Assembly (NCBI GenBank): GCA_036362985.1
Contig: JAYGXS010000001.1
Span: 42,729,110-42,793,109 of the forward strand
DNA: 64,000 nucleotides
DNA from: Ligula intestinalis
Taxonomy: Eukaryota > Platyhelminthes > Cestoda > Diphyllobothriidea > Diphyllobothriidae
Reading direction: 5' to 3'
Part shown: positions 24,534 through 36,000 of the stretch, in pieces
How the letters are laid out: each line of letters opens with the position of its first letter
How positions within the stretch are numbered: the stretch's first letter is position 1
Notes under the pieces: generated by a model
Seen by the model: only the letters and a program-made list of their open reading frames with translations
Databases searched by the model: none
Told to the model about the DNA's origin: nothing
Translations under genes and position numbers: made by a program

Positions 24534-25024
24534 TGTCTGTCCTACGTCCTCCTAACTCTTGATGCCACAGACAAGGTCACTCACAGCATACGGCCCCGCG
24601 CGCAAGCAGTTTTTCCGCCTGCCTTGAGACATGCGCAAACCGACGGGTGACCGCCACGGCTGCCAGATGCAACTGACGCGCACCCAAGCACACGCACCAA
24701 GTTTCCCCCATTCTGGGCTGAACCAACAGTGGCTTGACCTCAATCCGTCCAATGAGATTCCCGCCTTAGTCGACTGACCTCATTTAGTAGGTTGGCTTGA
24801 ACCCGTGGGACGAAGACAAAAATGCGGTGTCTGCCTTTAAGCCTCACTCCGGATCCGACCCAACTAGGGAACGGTTGCAGTAGTCTGCGAGTCAAAACTA
24901 TTTCCATCTATTCTTCTATTCTTCTGCAGAATACACTATTCCTAACAATCTGGCTTTCCCAAGACTCCTCTCATCACCTAAAGGAAGATCGTAGCTGTTA
25001 GAGTTAACCTTCTTAGCCTTAACA
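24534..25024 (+). mobile_element. Solo LTR, long-U3 variant
   Basis: TGTCTGTCC to CTTAGCCTTAACA, near-parallel to 15339-15845 throughout, including GCGCAAACCGACGGGTGACC. It sits between two direct copies of repeat C. Confidence 0.65.
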
Positions 25025-25059
25025 CAACGCGATAAGCCTTCTCTCGGCGCTACAATCAC

Positions 25060-25330
25060 CAGATCCAGATCCTACTAGTGAAGCACAAAAATTAGGAGTT
25101 TTGTTGTGCTTTCCTTGAGCATAGAACGCTGAATGCTGTCTCGGGTGGCCGTGATCCTCTGGTGGGATCAGGGCACGTGCAGTAATTGTTAGATCATGCC
25201 CGAGAGAGGAATTGAGGATTTAGCGTGTAACGACGATCGATACTGCAATCCCAGGTGAAGGACATGTCACGATAAGCCGAGCACAATAGCCACGTTTTAA
25301 CGAAGTTAGTTGCCTACGCAATTTGTGTAG
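25060..25330 (+). repeat. SINE-like repeat B, partial
   Basis: The tRNA-like head is decayed (GCTACAATCACCAGATCC), followed by the body block TTTTGTTGTGC and GCTGTCTCGGGTGGCCGTG. Degenerate. Confidence 0.4.
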
Positions 25331-25489
25331 AAATAAAAATCATGACAAAGTGTTACCACAAGGACGTATGTACGTTCAAGTGTGCCCATGTGGTGAGGAT
25401 TGCAGTAGCTGAGGTGGGGAGGCATGTTCAAGTTGGCGTGCACAACTGTGGTCGTCTTAATAAGCGCAAATGCGTGCACATCGTATTCG

Positions 25490-25720
25490 GCCAGACTGAA
25501 AGATCAATGCATGTAAAAAGCAAGCTGCAACGGCGACTGACCTTGAGCGTTGAACAAAGACACCAGGCGGCAACCTAATGGTTATCGCGTCTAGTCTAAT
25601 AGCCGAGGCCATTAATGCGCAAACTTTTCAGACTCAGTCTGAAAGTCGCATGAATATTTGCGCTTGAATCCATCAGCTACTATGAAATTATCCCGTAATA
25701 TTCACAAGCTGCTAACAGGC
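25490..25720 (+). repeat. Repeat C, copy 2
   Basis: Matches 24230-24450 (GACTGAAAGATCAATGCATG, then GAGGCCATTAATGCGCAAAC and CAGACTCAGTCTGAAAG), with a 30-40 base difference in the middle. Copies 1 and 2 bracket an LTR and a repeat B copy. Confidence 0.6.
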
Positions 25721-26219
25721 AGTCGGTAGAATATAAATACGCAATTTTTTTTACCGTACACACATCACAGGTACCAGCTGTCCGACGATAATTCCAGCCA
25801 AGCATACTTCTTGCCTTCCGAACGGGTTTATCATTTTATTACTGGTTACTAGGGCACTCAAAGGAAACCCGCCTACGTATCCCTCAAATATGTTGATATT
25901 GCTACCTCCAACTTAACCGTAAGAATACCGAACGAGAGGACTATAAAAGGCAGTAAAATAGAGAGGAATAGAGGGAGGGAGGAGAGAGAGAGGTGATGAA
26001 GTCGTTCATCTTTCCATTCAGAGTCTGTTACCTCTTCTCGCCAGTTAATGACGACTAAAGAGGACAGTGGCCATCTGGTGATACCAGGACGTGGATTGAC
26101 GTTGTCAGGTCCTGCTTTACAGAGACGGAGTGGGAGCTGATTCAAGTGGGTGTGGGCTGGAGTTGCCGCGGGTTACATGAGCAAGTGGATGTGATCTTGT
26201 CAAAAGGGCTTTCTGTGCC

Positions 26220-26760
26220 TTCGATAAAGACTGCTTTGCTAAGGTCTTTGGAACATTTGTGCGGCCGAAGTTGGAGTTCGCAATGCAAGCATGGAAACCC
26301 TGGACCGCGAAAGACCTAAATTCCCTCGAAAAGGTCCAAAGGCGCGCGACCAAACTGGTTACCGGTCAGAGCTTTTTACCCTACGAAAGACGTTTAGCTA
26401 ATCTCGATCTATTTCCGTTAAGTTACAGACAGCTACGTGGCGATCTGATACAAGCATTTCGTATAATGCGCGGGCAGGACTGCTGTCTTCTACCTGGCGA
26501 CTTCTTCGAGTTAGCAACAACGACCAACTTAAGAGGGCATCTCTTCAAACTACGCATAACAGGGGCCAGACTAGACACACGCAAGTTCTTCTTTGGTAAT
26601 AGAGTAGTTGAAGCTTGGAATGCACTCCCCGAGGAAATTGTTATGTCCCCATCTGTGGATGCATTCAAGCGAAATTTAGATTTTCATACCCGAAATGCCC
26701 ACTAAAATTGGATATGGCGAGAATGAAATTATATATATGTATATAAACATATTACTCACT
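26220..26760 (+). pseudogene. 5'-truncated LINE: C-terminal part of reverse transcriptase
   Basis: An open frame at 26259-26705 reads as the C-terminal third of a CR1/Jockey-type RT. Motifs are LEFAMQAWKPW, LEKVQRRATKLV, ERRLANLDLFPL, the NRVVEAWNALPEEIV signature and a final FKRNLDFHTRNAH. The frame is open for 148 residues, but the catalytic part is absent, so this is a dead-on-arrival 5'-truncated insertion rather than a working gene. AT-rich sequence and an ATATTACTCACTGATTTTCA block follow. Confidence 0.8.
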
Positions 26761-26789
26761 GATTTTCAGTAATATGTTAGTTAAGAACA

Positions 26790-27535
26790 AACAAGGATTG
26801 CAAGCTTCGAGTCCACCAAACGTTGTGATCCGAGGCTACGCGGATTTGTAAAACTTTTCCCAATTCAGGCCTGGAATGCTCTGCCCGCGGACATTGTTAT
26901 GTCGCCATCTGAGCACACGTCAGACGCATCTGTAGGCATGTTTACGACACTATAAAGTTCGAACAAATAGCCACTGAGCCCCCGAAAATAAACTGCCAGT
27001 TGCCGAATGCAAATTGTGGAATAATCACATAATAAAAAAACATACTACTCGCTAATTTTCAGTAATATGTTTGTTTAGAAAACTACCGATTATATTTCTT
27101 CTGTCAATTAGCAGGCAGACTCGTTAAACCAACAAGGGTGCACGATGGGCGCATCGCCGACACTCGATGAGGTTCGCGTGACCTCCGCAACCTTCTCTTC
27201 GTGGGACCCTTGGTATTATGGCGAAAACCGCGATGGACTCTCCCTGACATGCTTCAAACACTCTTAGCACAGGCCATCCGCTTCGAATATACTCTGCACC
27301 CCCCCCCTCCCCCAGGCGACAGTTTTTCTCCTTAAATCTCTCAAATGGCATTCAAACCCCTAGACTTCTGAACAATGCCTAAGGTGTTTTTTCACTGTCG
27401 GCCCTCAAATTTTTGGCAACGCCACTGATCTGAAATGTTCTGCAGATCAAATGCATTGAAAAAACTGTACCAATAGGGAGTTCAAAGGTATTTACCTATA
27501 TTTCCCTCAATAAAACCTGACCTGACCTGATCGTC
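26790..27535 (+). mobile_element. Second LINE 3' fragment with short-repeat tail
   Basis: Near 26870 a QAWNALPADIVMSPS reading repeats the signature of the fragment just upstream. At 27470-27535 the 3' end AATAGGGAGTTCAAAGG is followed by AATAAAACCTGACCTGACC. Two related LINE 3' ends are therefore stacked head to tail. A C-rich run lies at 27300-27315. Confidence 0.55.
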
Positions 27536-27544
27536 TGAATGAAC

Positions 27545-27700
27545 GTGTGTGCGCACTTTTGCAGTCAGCCGGACTGGAAGGTCGGTGTGTCTGGACAAAC
27601 AAACTGCGAAGGCGAATGACCTATACACCGCGCGACGTTGACAAGAGGTGTGGGGCATCAATAGAATGGCTGTCGGCCATAATTTCCTGCTACTGTCTCT
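27545..27700 (+). repeat. Repeat C, weak third copy
   Basis: TTTGCAGTCAGCCGGACTGG and following bases resemble repeat C at 24240 and 25485, with greater divergence. Confidence 0.35.
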
Positions 27701-27739
27701 CCAATGATAGGACATGACTCCATTTACTTAATCGAATTC

Positions 27740-28640
27740 CTCATATTACACCCCATGAGATTATGTTCATCATTTTACTATTTGTCAGTTCCAATTCAAT
27801 GGTTGGAATATCGCAAGAAAGAAAGGTAAAGGAAGGAGAAATAATGTGGGACAGATGGAGAAGTCTTGAAGACATCCATATTCTCAGTTTCTGACCATTA
27901 GCTTTCCATTCCAATAAGTAGCTGTTAGCAGCAGTTAATTGAAAACTATGAACGTGGATACTTACTTTGGACGAGACCACTCGATATACGAGTGTTATTC
28001 TCAGAGCAGACCTTTGCCGACCCTGTTATATTCTCGTGTTCCGCCTATTGTAACCCTTGCTGTTGCTCAAAGTTATAAACGACGACGACAAGAAACTGAT
28101 TTCTTACTCAGGTTACGAGAAAAGAGGCAATCATCGGGAATGGCACATCAGGGGTTTACGTTTCCAAGAATCAAGTTCGGCTAGCCGCCAACGGACAGTG
28201 GTGAACTCTTGATACATTTCGCATGCAGGTTTGTCACTATAGCTCGTTAATCCCGACTCTGGATGAGACATGCACCTGCGGTCAGCTGCAGGTGCTGTCA
28301 CTCCATCATAGTTTTTTGAAACAGCATCTGGTGGGTTAAACGGTCACACCCATCGACCTACTTTTTTTCGGGTTTTGTGCAAAGTCAGTTAGACCGCGCG
28401 CAGGTCTGTGTGACAGTTGACTGTTGATAAGTACGCCTAGGTCTGCTGTTTTTCATTGTCATTATGTCCGCAAGCTTCCACTAGGATGTCACACAATCCA
28501 ACAGCTTGTCTGCTTCGGTAGCTTGAAATGCAACTCCGCAGTATCCGATGGCATCTGTGTTCCCAGGTCTGCAGTGGTCGTGATCCTGCCGTTTCATATC
28601 GCAGACCAATGACAAAAGCTGATGAATTCGAAAATGGGTA
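27740..28640. other. No gene seen
   Basis: Unique-looking DNA with short frames only; no motif or splice-supported exon recognised. Confidence 0.35.
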
Positions 28641-28689
28641 GCCAAGCTGGGTACTTGAAAAGGCGGACTACAAGTGCATTTAGTCCGTC

Positions 28690-29770
28690 AAACTTTGACT
28701 GAAGTGCGACTAGATGATGTTCAAAGGGATTAGACTAATTTCGATTGCATCGAAGAAGAGCTTAGGGTTTTTGAAGACATTTTTCGACAAAATGGGTACC
28801 CCAGTCACGAAGAACATGACTGAAATATCGCGAAAGCCCTCGTTGTTAACTGCAGAGAAGGAGCGAACATTCATTAGGATTCCATTTCAGATAGACGGAC
28901 CAAGAAAACTTCTAAGGAAGCGCCTGAGTCAAACTTTAGCAACCAAATTTCCAGCAGCCAACGCCTAGGTGCTGTTCTCGACTACTCCCATCCTAAATGG
29001 AGCGATCAAGGAGAAACTGCCAGCCTAGACCATCTCTATGTGCATCTATTCATTCACCGGCAGAATAAATTGGTCGCAAGAGCCAGTTTTTGTCCAAAAC
29101 AGTTGGAGGACGCATTCCAGCATGATAAGGGAAGGGCCAAATAAAGGCTATGAATAGTTCCCCCCTAGCGCACTTGGTAGACACAGAATATCGCGCGGAT
29201 GCCAACAAGGCCTTCCGAGTGATCTATAAGGTGCCCTCAGGCTATTCAAAATTCCTTGGACAGCGTTTGTTGGCTACGGCAGAAGCGGCCGCCATCAGGC
29301 TACGTCGACCGGTCATGTGCGCCCAAAAACGTCGGAACGGCACCGTGGTTACCATGACCAAAAGTCGCTAATCCAACAGCCAACAGCTTATCACCTCGCT
29401 CGGATACCAGTCCGCCTAATGCTGATCAGATTTTTGACCCAGATTACCCCTCCTGACAACCGGTTTATTTTTTCTACCAGCCCGTGTGGTTGATATATTT
29501 AATTACGATATGCATAAAGCTACACACCTAACGAAAATTTATCGAAATAAAGCGTATTTTCGCCAATTTATCTTCTGTAATTTCGTAGTATTTCTTCCTT
29601 AAGCGCGCATGACACTTCCTCCGGAGATTGCCACAGTACTTGTGGGACAGATAGCATGTAAAGTGGTACTTAGGTTCACGCATTGGTATTGTTCTGAATG
29701 CGAAAGTGTCCAATCAGACCTATCTGGTCGTAACTAAATGTCATTACTGTAATAGTGTTTAGCGTTTTTT
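28690..29770 (+). repeat. Repeat D, split by a Penelope insertion
   Basis: The left piece (to 28743) ends GTTCAAAGGGATTAGAC plus TAATTTCG. The right piece (from 29578) restarts TAATTTCG and continues CTTCCTTAAGCGCGC and CTCCGGAGATTGCC. At 40888-41190 and, inverted, at 47130-47470 the two parts are contiguous. The family is unknown. Confidence 0.6.
28744..29577 (+). mobile_element. 5'-truncated Penelope-like element with 8-bp target duplication
   Basis: Flanked by TAATTTCG on both sides (28736-28743 and 29578-29585). It codes, with stops and frameshifts, for the C-terminal part of a Penelope ORF: a FRQNGYP block, then MCIYSFTGR where the GIY-YIG domain should begin, and at 29150-29371 LAHLVDTEYRADANKAFRVI and LLATAEAAAIRL. 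These match the longer copy at 57623-58693 in order. The endonuclease motif is damaged, so this is a dead copy. Confidence 0.75.
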
Positions 29771-30780
29771 ATGCGAAGAGGCGAGCTGTTGTAGCTGTTT
29801 TTTGCGCTTATCCATAGACCACTGCATCAGCTTTCTGTATGGTAGATAATTTTGACTATTATCATGCCTGTTTATTTCTTGGTTGGCACCGATAGGTGAT
29901 AACTGATCAAGTTAACGATTTTCATAGTCAGAGCATAGTTCATGAATCCTGGGACGAGGAGTTCTAGGCGCATACACATTACTGATTGTGGTGTAATTGG
30001 CAATGCTCACGCGTGCATGAAAAAGAAATCAGGCTGATTTTTTTTATTGGAGCCCTCTTCTAGTACTACAGTAGCCAAATCTTGAAGAGCTTTAATCGGA
30101 TGCTCACATAATGGCACTAGAATGGCCATCAACTGGCCATTTGATCAGCAACATTATGGACAATACTAAGGCAAAGAGGGCAGCGCCTACAACGAGTTTT
30201 ACTGGATATCTGTATTTTTCATCTAATTTCATTATGTGTACATATTAAGGACCTCAACTGCCATTGCGCCAACGCTAAGCAGTACACACTATGTACTTCG
30301 GCAGCGAGCACATGTTGGCAACCACTTCGAATGGTGAGATCAGCACTATCAGGGAATCCATGTTACCACGTCAGCGATACCGAACCGTGGCAAACTGAGT
30401 TGTTTATAATTAGACTGAACCTCATATCACGACGAAAACGGATAGGCTGATGCTGAATACGTCTCCCTCTATATAAATCAACGTACAAGGCATTGTGGCA
30501 CAAAACCAGAATGCTATTCCACCTTCGTTCTCCAGCGTTTGCTGCTCCAAAGTCAGGCATCGTTAGGGGCAATTGTTTCAATGCTCCCCGTCCCCGAGGC
30601 TTGACCTCGCAGTTGCTTCAGTGCTCCTTCTCTAGCCAAGCGATAACAGCTGTGTAAGCGTCCCCTGTCGTTCGGCGTCCTGACGGCCAAAACAATCACG
30701 CTGACTAAAGCGTTCCGCCTAAGCATGGCGGCCCCCCAGAGTTGACCTCAGCACGCGCATACACACGCATCCGAATAAAT
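29771..30780. other. Mostly non-coding; small repeat overlap near 30560-30620
   Basis: The segment around 30560-30610 (TTGTTTCAATGCTCCCCGTC, then CCGAGGCTTGACCTCGCAG) is an inverted match of 38090-38130. Otherwise nothing is recognised. Confidence 0.4.
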
Positions 30781-30910
30781 CACCCCTTGGCCAATGCAGC
30801 AAAGACCTCTGCAAGCGACACCACCGGGCAAGCGCAACACACCTATAGCAAACATTTTGAACTCGCTTCACAGTGAATTAAAAGCAGCTGTCACCATCAC
30901 CTCATGCGAC
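30780..30910 (-). repeat. SINE-like repeat B, body fragment
   Basis: CCAATGCAGCAAAGACCTCT through TTTTGAACTCGCTTCACAG matches the body of repeat B at about 17370-17500 in the same orientation. The tRNA-like head is absent. Confidence 0.5.
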
Positions 30911-31794
30911 AGTTCTCCCGTCGATTTTGACGATGGGCACCACGCGCTCCAAAAAGCCGCAGCAAACGCTGAAGCAAGCCGCACCATACACAGAGGCAAG
31001 CTGGGCAAGCAACACGAAAGCGACAGCAAGCGGGAGCAACGCAGAGAACTGACACGAGAGAAAACAGGAGTGTAGGCAGACTCGCGCAGTACCTACCCAC
31101 TCGCTCGCCACTCCCACCTCCGTATCCGGTGTAAAGACAAAGTCAATGAGACCGGGGATGAGGGAGGGTGTAGGTGGCTGGCGCGATAAACACTCAGCAC
31201 GTGCACACTTGCATCAGCCATCCCGCTAGGTATGCTCCCAACTGCGCGGGAGCGCCATAAAGGCCACATTAAGAGGGAGCCATTGCAGCCTGACTCTCAG
31301 TCCTCCCTCTCCTCCAACACGCACACACAAACACTCGCGTACAGGAGGAGCAGCAACGTAGGGGGCCTGAGTTTTCCCGTCAGTTGGCAGACCCTCAAGC
31401 CACGGCTTTTAGCGCACCGTGATAGATTCAGACGCATTCAGATTTATTAAAGTGAGGATAGAAACGCGCCGAGGTCGACCTCACTCTCTCACCCACCACC
31501 TGGTGACCGCCTAGCTTTTCGGGCACCCGCAGTGGGGCCTGAAACCCAGTGGGAGCGCGAGCGCAGTCACCAACAGGGAATCAGAAGTGAGAGAAAGTGC
31601 CAGCGCCTTCCAGGCCGCAGGGACCGTGGTTGACTGAGGACTGGCGTTGCATGTGCATACAGACCATTGGATCTCAAAAGGGTCAGAGCAGCCCTGCATG
31701 AAGCCTGGGCCAACACCCTTCTGAGAGGGGTAACCAGTCAGTCAACGACTGAAAGGCACTACCCATGCTCCGTTGTCGGTTGGCATCCGTGGGC

Positions 31795-32045
31795 GGAGCT
31801 GAAAGGAGAGAGAGAGAGAGACAGCTGGTGAACTTGGCAATGTGGATGGGCAGAAGAAGAAAGGAGAAAGGAGGGGGGAGAGAGAGAGAAGTGCAAGTAA
31901 TGAGAGGAAATCGAGGGAGATAACAACAATAAGCAGAGAGGGGGGAAGAAGGCAGGAGAGGGAAGAGTGAAAAAAAGTGAGAAGTGAGAGCAGAGCGAAA
32001 CAAACAAGTGAGAAGAGAGAGAGAACAGAAACAGGTAGAACAGGA
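31795..32045. repeat. Purine-rich (GA/GGGA) low-complexity tract
   Basis: About 250 bases with almost no C or T on the plus strand, mostly GAGAGA and GGGGAGA units. Long frames read from it on the minus strand (Leu/Ser/Phe/Pro repeats) are products of this composition. Confidence 0.8.
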
Positions 32046-33075
32046 ACAAGAACGCAGCTTACCTTTCATCGGGTTTGTCGGGGACAGCCTTACGTGACTG
32101 CAGTGACTGTGGTGCTGGCTAATAGTGTTTTTTTTGCTATTAACAGAAGGACTAGCAGTGCTGCATAGGAAAGGGGATCACATTTCGCAGGTATAGGGTT
32201 GCGTGAGAGCTAGTGCAGGTTAGGTTTGGTAGGGAGTATCAGTGAGGATAAGGCTATACCCCATACTTGTTATTGGTAGTTCACGATACAGCACGACAAG
32301 GCAGCTTAGTTAGTTGAAACCCCTGCGTTGATTAGCCGGTTGTTGCCCACTGGCTCTGCCAGTCTTCGGATTACTGTGGGCCGCAGGCCGTGCACAGCCA
32401 CCACGTACTCCCCCTTTTGACCCCGGCAGCAAAAGTTCCACCTTCGAGTTAAGTTGGCGTGAGAACAGCGATTGGCATGAGCTATTACACCGGACGGTCT
32501 TACGACGAGCGCAGCATGGAAATCGATCAGTTCTCCCCCTAAGGATTACTTTAGTAGAGTAAGCCCGACTGGCGAGAGCGACGATCATTCCCCCCCTGCC
32601 CTCTGCGCACCCGGGGCCGTGCCGGCATTTTAGGCGTAGATTAGCAAGATAGCGACATTAGAGGCGCGAATTGGGGGAGGGTGATTACTGGCAAATTAAT
32701 CCACCACAGTGGTGACTGTGATAGGCGTGATGCGAATGCAATGATATGAATGACGCTTAAGATCACACTCTAAATTGCCTATGAGAACAGGAATTTTTGG
32801 ACAGGGCTGAAGGTGCAAGTGAATGCACTGCAGGTCCTAGAGAAGACTGCGAGTAAGAACGAATAAACCTGAGAAGAGCTGGCACTAAGCTGCTAGTGAC
32901 GTTAAAGGATTCCAGTGCTGATGAGGCTAGTAGAACAATGCTTAATGAAACTAGCAGCAGTAATAATAGCAGTGGTGCAAGAGACATCTTACATAAGGCA
33001 GCAAGGCAAAAATTTAAAAAAAGGTTCGGCATACCTGAGGGGCACTTACCTGGGGTTCCCGACAAACTTAACGAC

Positions 33076-36000
33076 ACAATCGTGTGGTGAGGCGGTTAGT
33101 GAGTAGGGTAATGGTTGGTGGTGGGGGTGTGTGAGGTGCCGGATGTGTCGACATCACGGTCAATGCCGCTGTCGTGAATGCGCATGTGACCTAGTAGGCC
33201 TATGCGATGAGCGAATGATCGGGGGGCAGTGTGGGCAGTGAAGGCGGCGGTCTTGTCTGTGTGTTGGTGCACCAGGCACTAGTTCACCAGTCTCTGTGCG
33301 ATGGATTCGCAAGTGACCAACTAGGCCGATGCGTGAGGTGAATGTGCGATTGCAGTGAGGGCATATCAGGCCCTCAGAACTGGTGGAGGGATCAGGTGTG
33401 GGGATGCGAGTTGTGGCGGGCATTGGTGTATCAGAAGGGGTGGAGGAAGTCGTGGGTGGGTTGGATTCGGTGGATGAGGGCAACGAGACATCTCTTGCGT
33501 CCATTATTGCCGTCGAGGTGGAGGGTAGAGTAGGGTCTGGTGGAGTGGTTGGTGCAGTAGACGTGGATGCTGTCGGAGGAGGGTTGCATGGCTTGCGGAG
33601 GTGACCGACCAAGCTAATGCGTGCAAGGAAAGGGCATAGGCAGCTGATGTGAAAGTGGTTCAGTTTCCGCGCTTGACTAGCATAGACGGTCCAAGTCTTC
33701 GCTCCGTACAAGAGTGTTGACAGCACAACAGCCTTGTACATCTTCAATTTCGTTGACAGTTGAAGACCATGACGATTCCATACGGAGGCTAAGAACCGAC
33801 CGAAGGCTTGGCTAGCTTTGGAGATTCTGCGGGCAACCTCGTCGTCTATTTTAGTGTTGCGGGAAAGCATACTGCCGAGGTAAGTGAAGTCGTCCACGTT
33901 CAGCAGTTCAGCTCCGTTGACGTTGATGCGTGCATGGTTGAAGTCAGCACCTAGCGGCGGTTGATGTATAACCACCGTCTAGTCCGTGTTGATGGTGAGG
34001 CCAAAGTTGGCGCAACCTACTGCAAAGAGGTTCATGCTCTTTTGCATGTCCGCTTCGGTGGTGGTGTTGAGAGCGCAGTCGTCCGCAAACAGCAGATCAT
34101 GGACTGTGGTTGTGGAGACACGCGTGGGGGCCTGCATCCGACGAATTTTGACAAGGTTTCCGTCCATTCTATAATTTAAAGCATTTTTTCCCCGGTAATA
34201 ATTTGAAGCAAGACAGAATAGCAGAATTTATTAGCGCGAATAAATTCTGCCGTTCTGTAATTGATGGAGATTCCGTGACGCTCGTCACGGTAGGCGTCCA
34301 TTGCAGAGAACATGAGACTGAAGAGGGTGGGTGCGAGGACACAGCCCTGCTTCACTCCATTGGTCACTGCGAAGGCCTCAGACAGCGTTCCGTAGTCCGT
34401 GACGCGCGTCATCATCCCATCATGGAGTTTTCGAAGCATGTGGTTGAAGTGTTCCGGACAGCCAAACTTCTGCATAACCTTCCAAAGTCCGGGCCGGTTC
34501 ACCGTGTCGAAGGCTTATTTCAGATCTACGAACGTAGTGTAGAGGTGAGGCCACATCTCTTGACAGTTCTCCTGCAGCTGACGCGTGGCAAATATCATGT
34601 CAGTGGTGCCGCGGTGACGTCGAAAACCACATTGACTTTCAGGCAGAAGCCCTTGCTCCAGGTGGCTGTTCAGACGATTGAGGAGAATGCGTGCGAAGAT
34701 TTTACCGGCAATATTGAGCAATGAGATGCCGCGGTGGTTGTCACAGACTTGATGATTCCCCTTTCGCTTGTAAAGGTGGACAATTGCGGCGTCTTTGAAA
34801 TCCTGAGAAACTCGTCCCTGTCGCCACATCTCTTGGAACAGGGTGGTAAGGTGAGTTATGAGTTGGTGACCACCATATTTATAGGTTTCCGCCGGGATCC
34901 CTTCGGACCTGGGTGCCTTCCCGCTGGACAGCAGCTGCACAGCCTTCATGGTCTCCTCAGGGGTGGGTGGGAGGTCGAGGTCAGCATTAATTTCCATTTG
35001 CGGCAACCGGTTAATGGCAGCCTCAGAGGTGGTAGAGGGCCGGTTGAGTACACTTTGGAAGTGCTCGGCCCAGCGGCTCAGATGTTGGGTCTTCTCAGTG
35101 ATGAGGGTGGTACCGTCCGACCTGAGAAGTGGGGCTGTGCCTCTTACTATGGGCCGTAAACCTCTTTGAGCGAGGCGAAGAAGTTCTTCCATTCATTGCG
35201 GTCTGCATAGCCTTGAATTTCCTCACCCTTACGAGCCATCCAAGCGTCCTGCATTTCCCGCAGCCGCTGCTGTACAAGACGGCGACTTTGGTAGTAGGCT
35301 GCTTTCGTGGCGTCGGTAGGGCGACCGACATATTCGCTGCGGAGGCGATTCTTCTCAGAGCTGAGAGTAGTGATAGCTGCATCGTTTTCATCAAACCAGT
35401 CTTGGTGTGGGCGGGGCACAGGCCCAAGGATGCGTTTGGCAATGGATTGAACTGCGTCCCGTAGTTGACACCATCGAGTCTCTACGGAGGTGTTCTCTTC
35501 TGCGACTGGGAGGTTATCGAGCTGGTGAGTCACCTCGTTGCTGAAACGCAAACGGTTGGCAGGCAAGTTTAACAAATCAGTATTCAACTAACCTGGATGT
35601 CGCTTATCTTGAGGTCTCTTGCGTGGTTGGAGACGGATTCGCATCTTGGAGATGATGAGACGATGATCGATATCACCGTCGGCACCCGGCATTGCCTTTG
35701 TGACCAGCATATCCTGCTGATCACGCCACCGCACGAGGACATAATCCAGAAGATGCCACTGACGAGATCTGGGGTGAATACAAGTCGCCTTGTGCTGCAG
35801 CGCAGGTTCGAAGGAGGAGTAGGCCATTGTCATTGAGTCCGCGAAGGCCGTGGGGTCCGAGCACTCCCCTCCAGGCGGCGTGGTCTGTGCCGACGCGGGC
35901 ATTGAAGTCACCAAGGATTATCAACTTGTCCGCCTTCGGCACAGAGGCCAGGAGGGCGTGCAGATCCTCGTAGAACTTGTTCTTTGTCTCGTCAGAGCTG

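Noticed and set aside
31683..32069. Leu/Ser/Phe/Pro-rich 128-codon minus-strand frame
   Set aside because: Read entirely from the purine-rich low-complexity tract.
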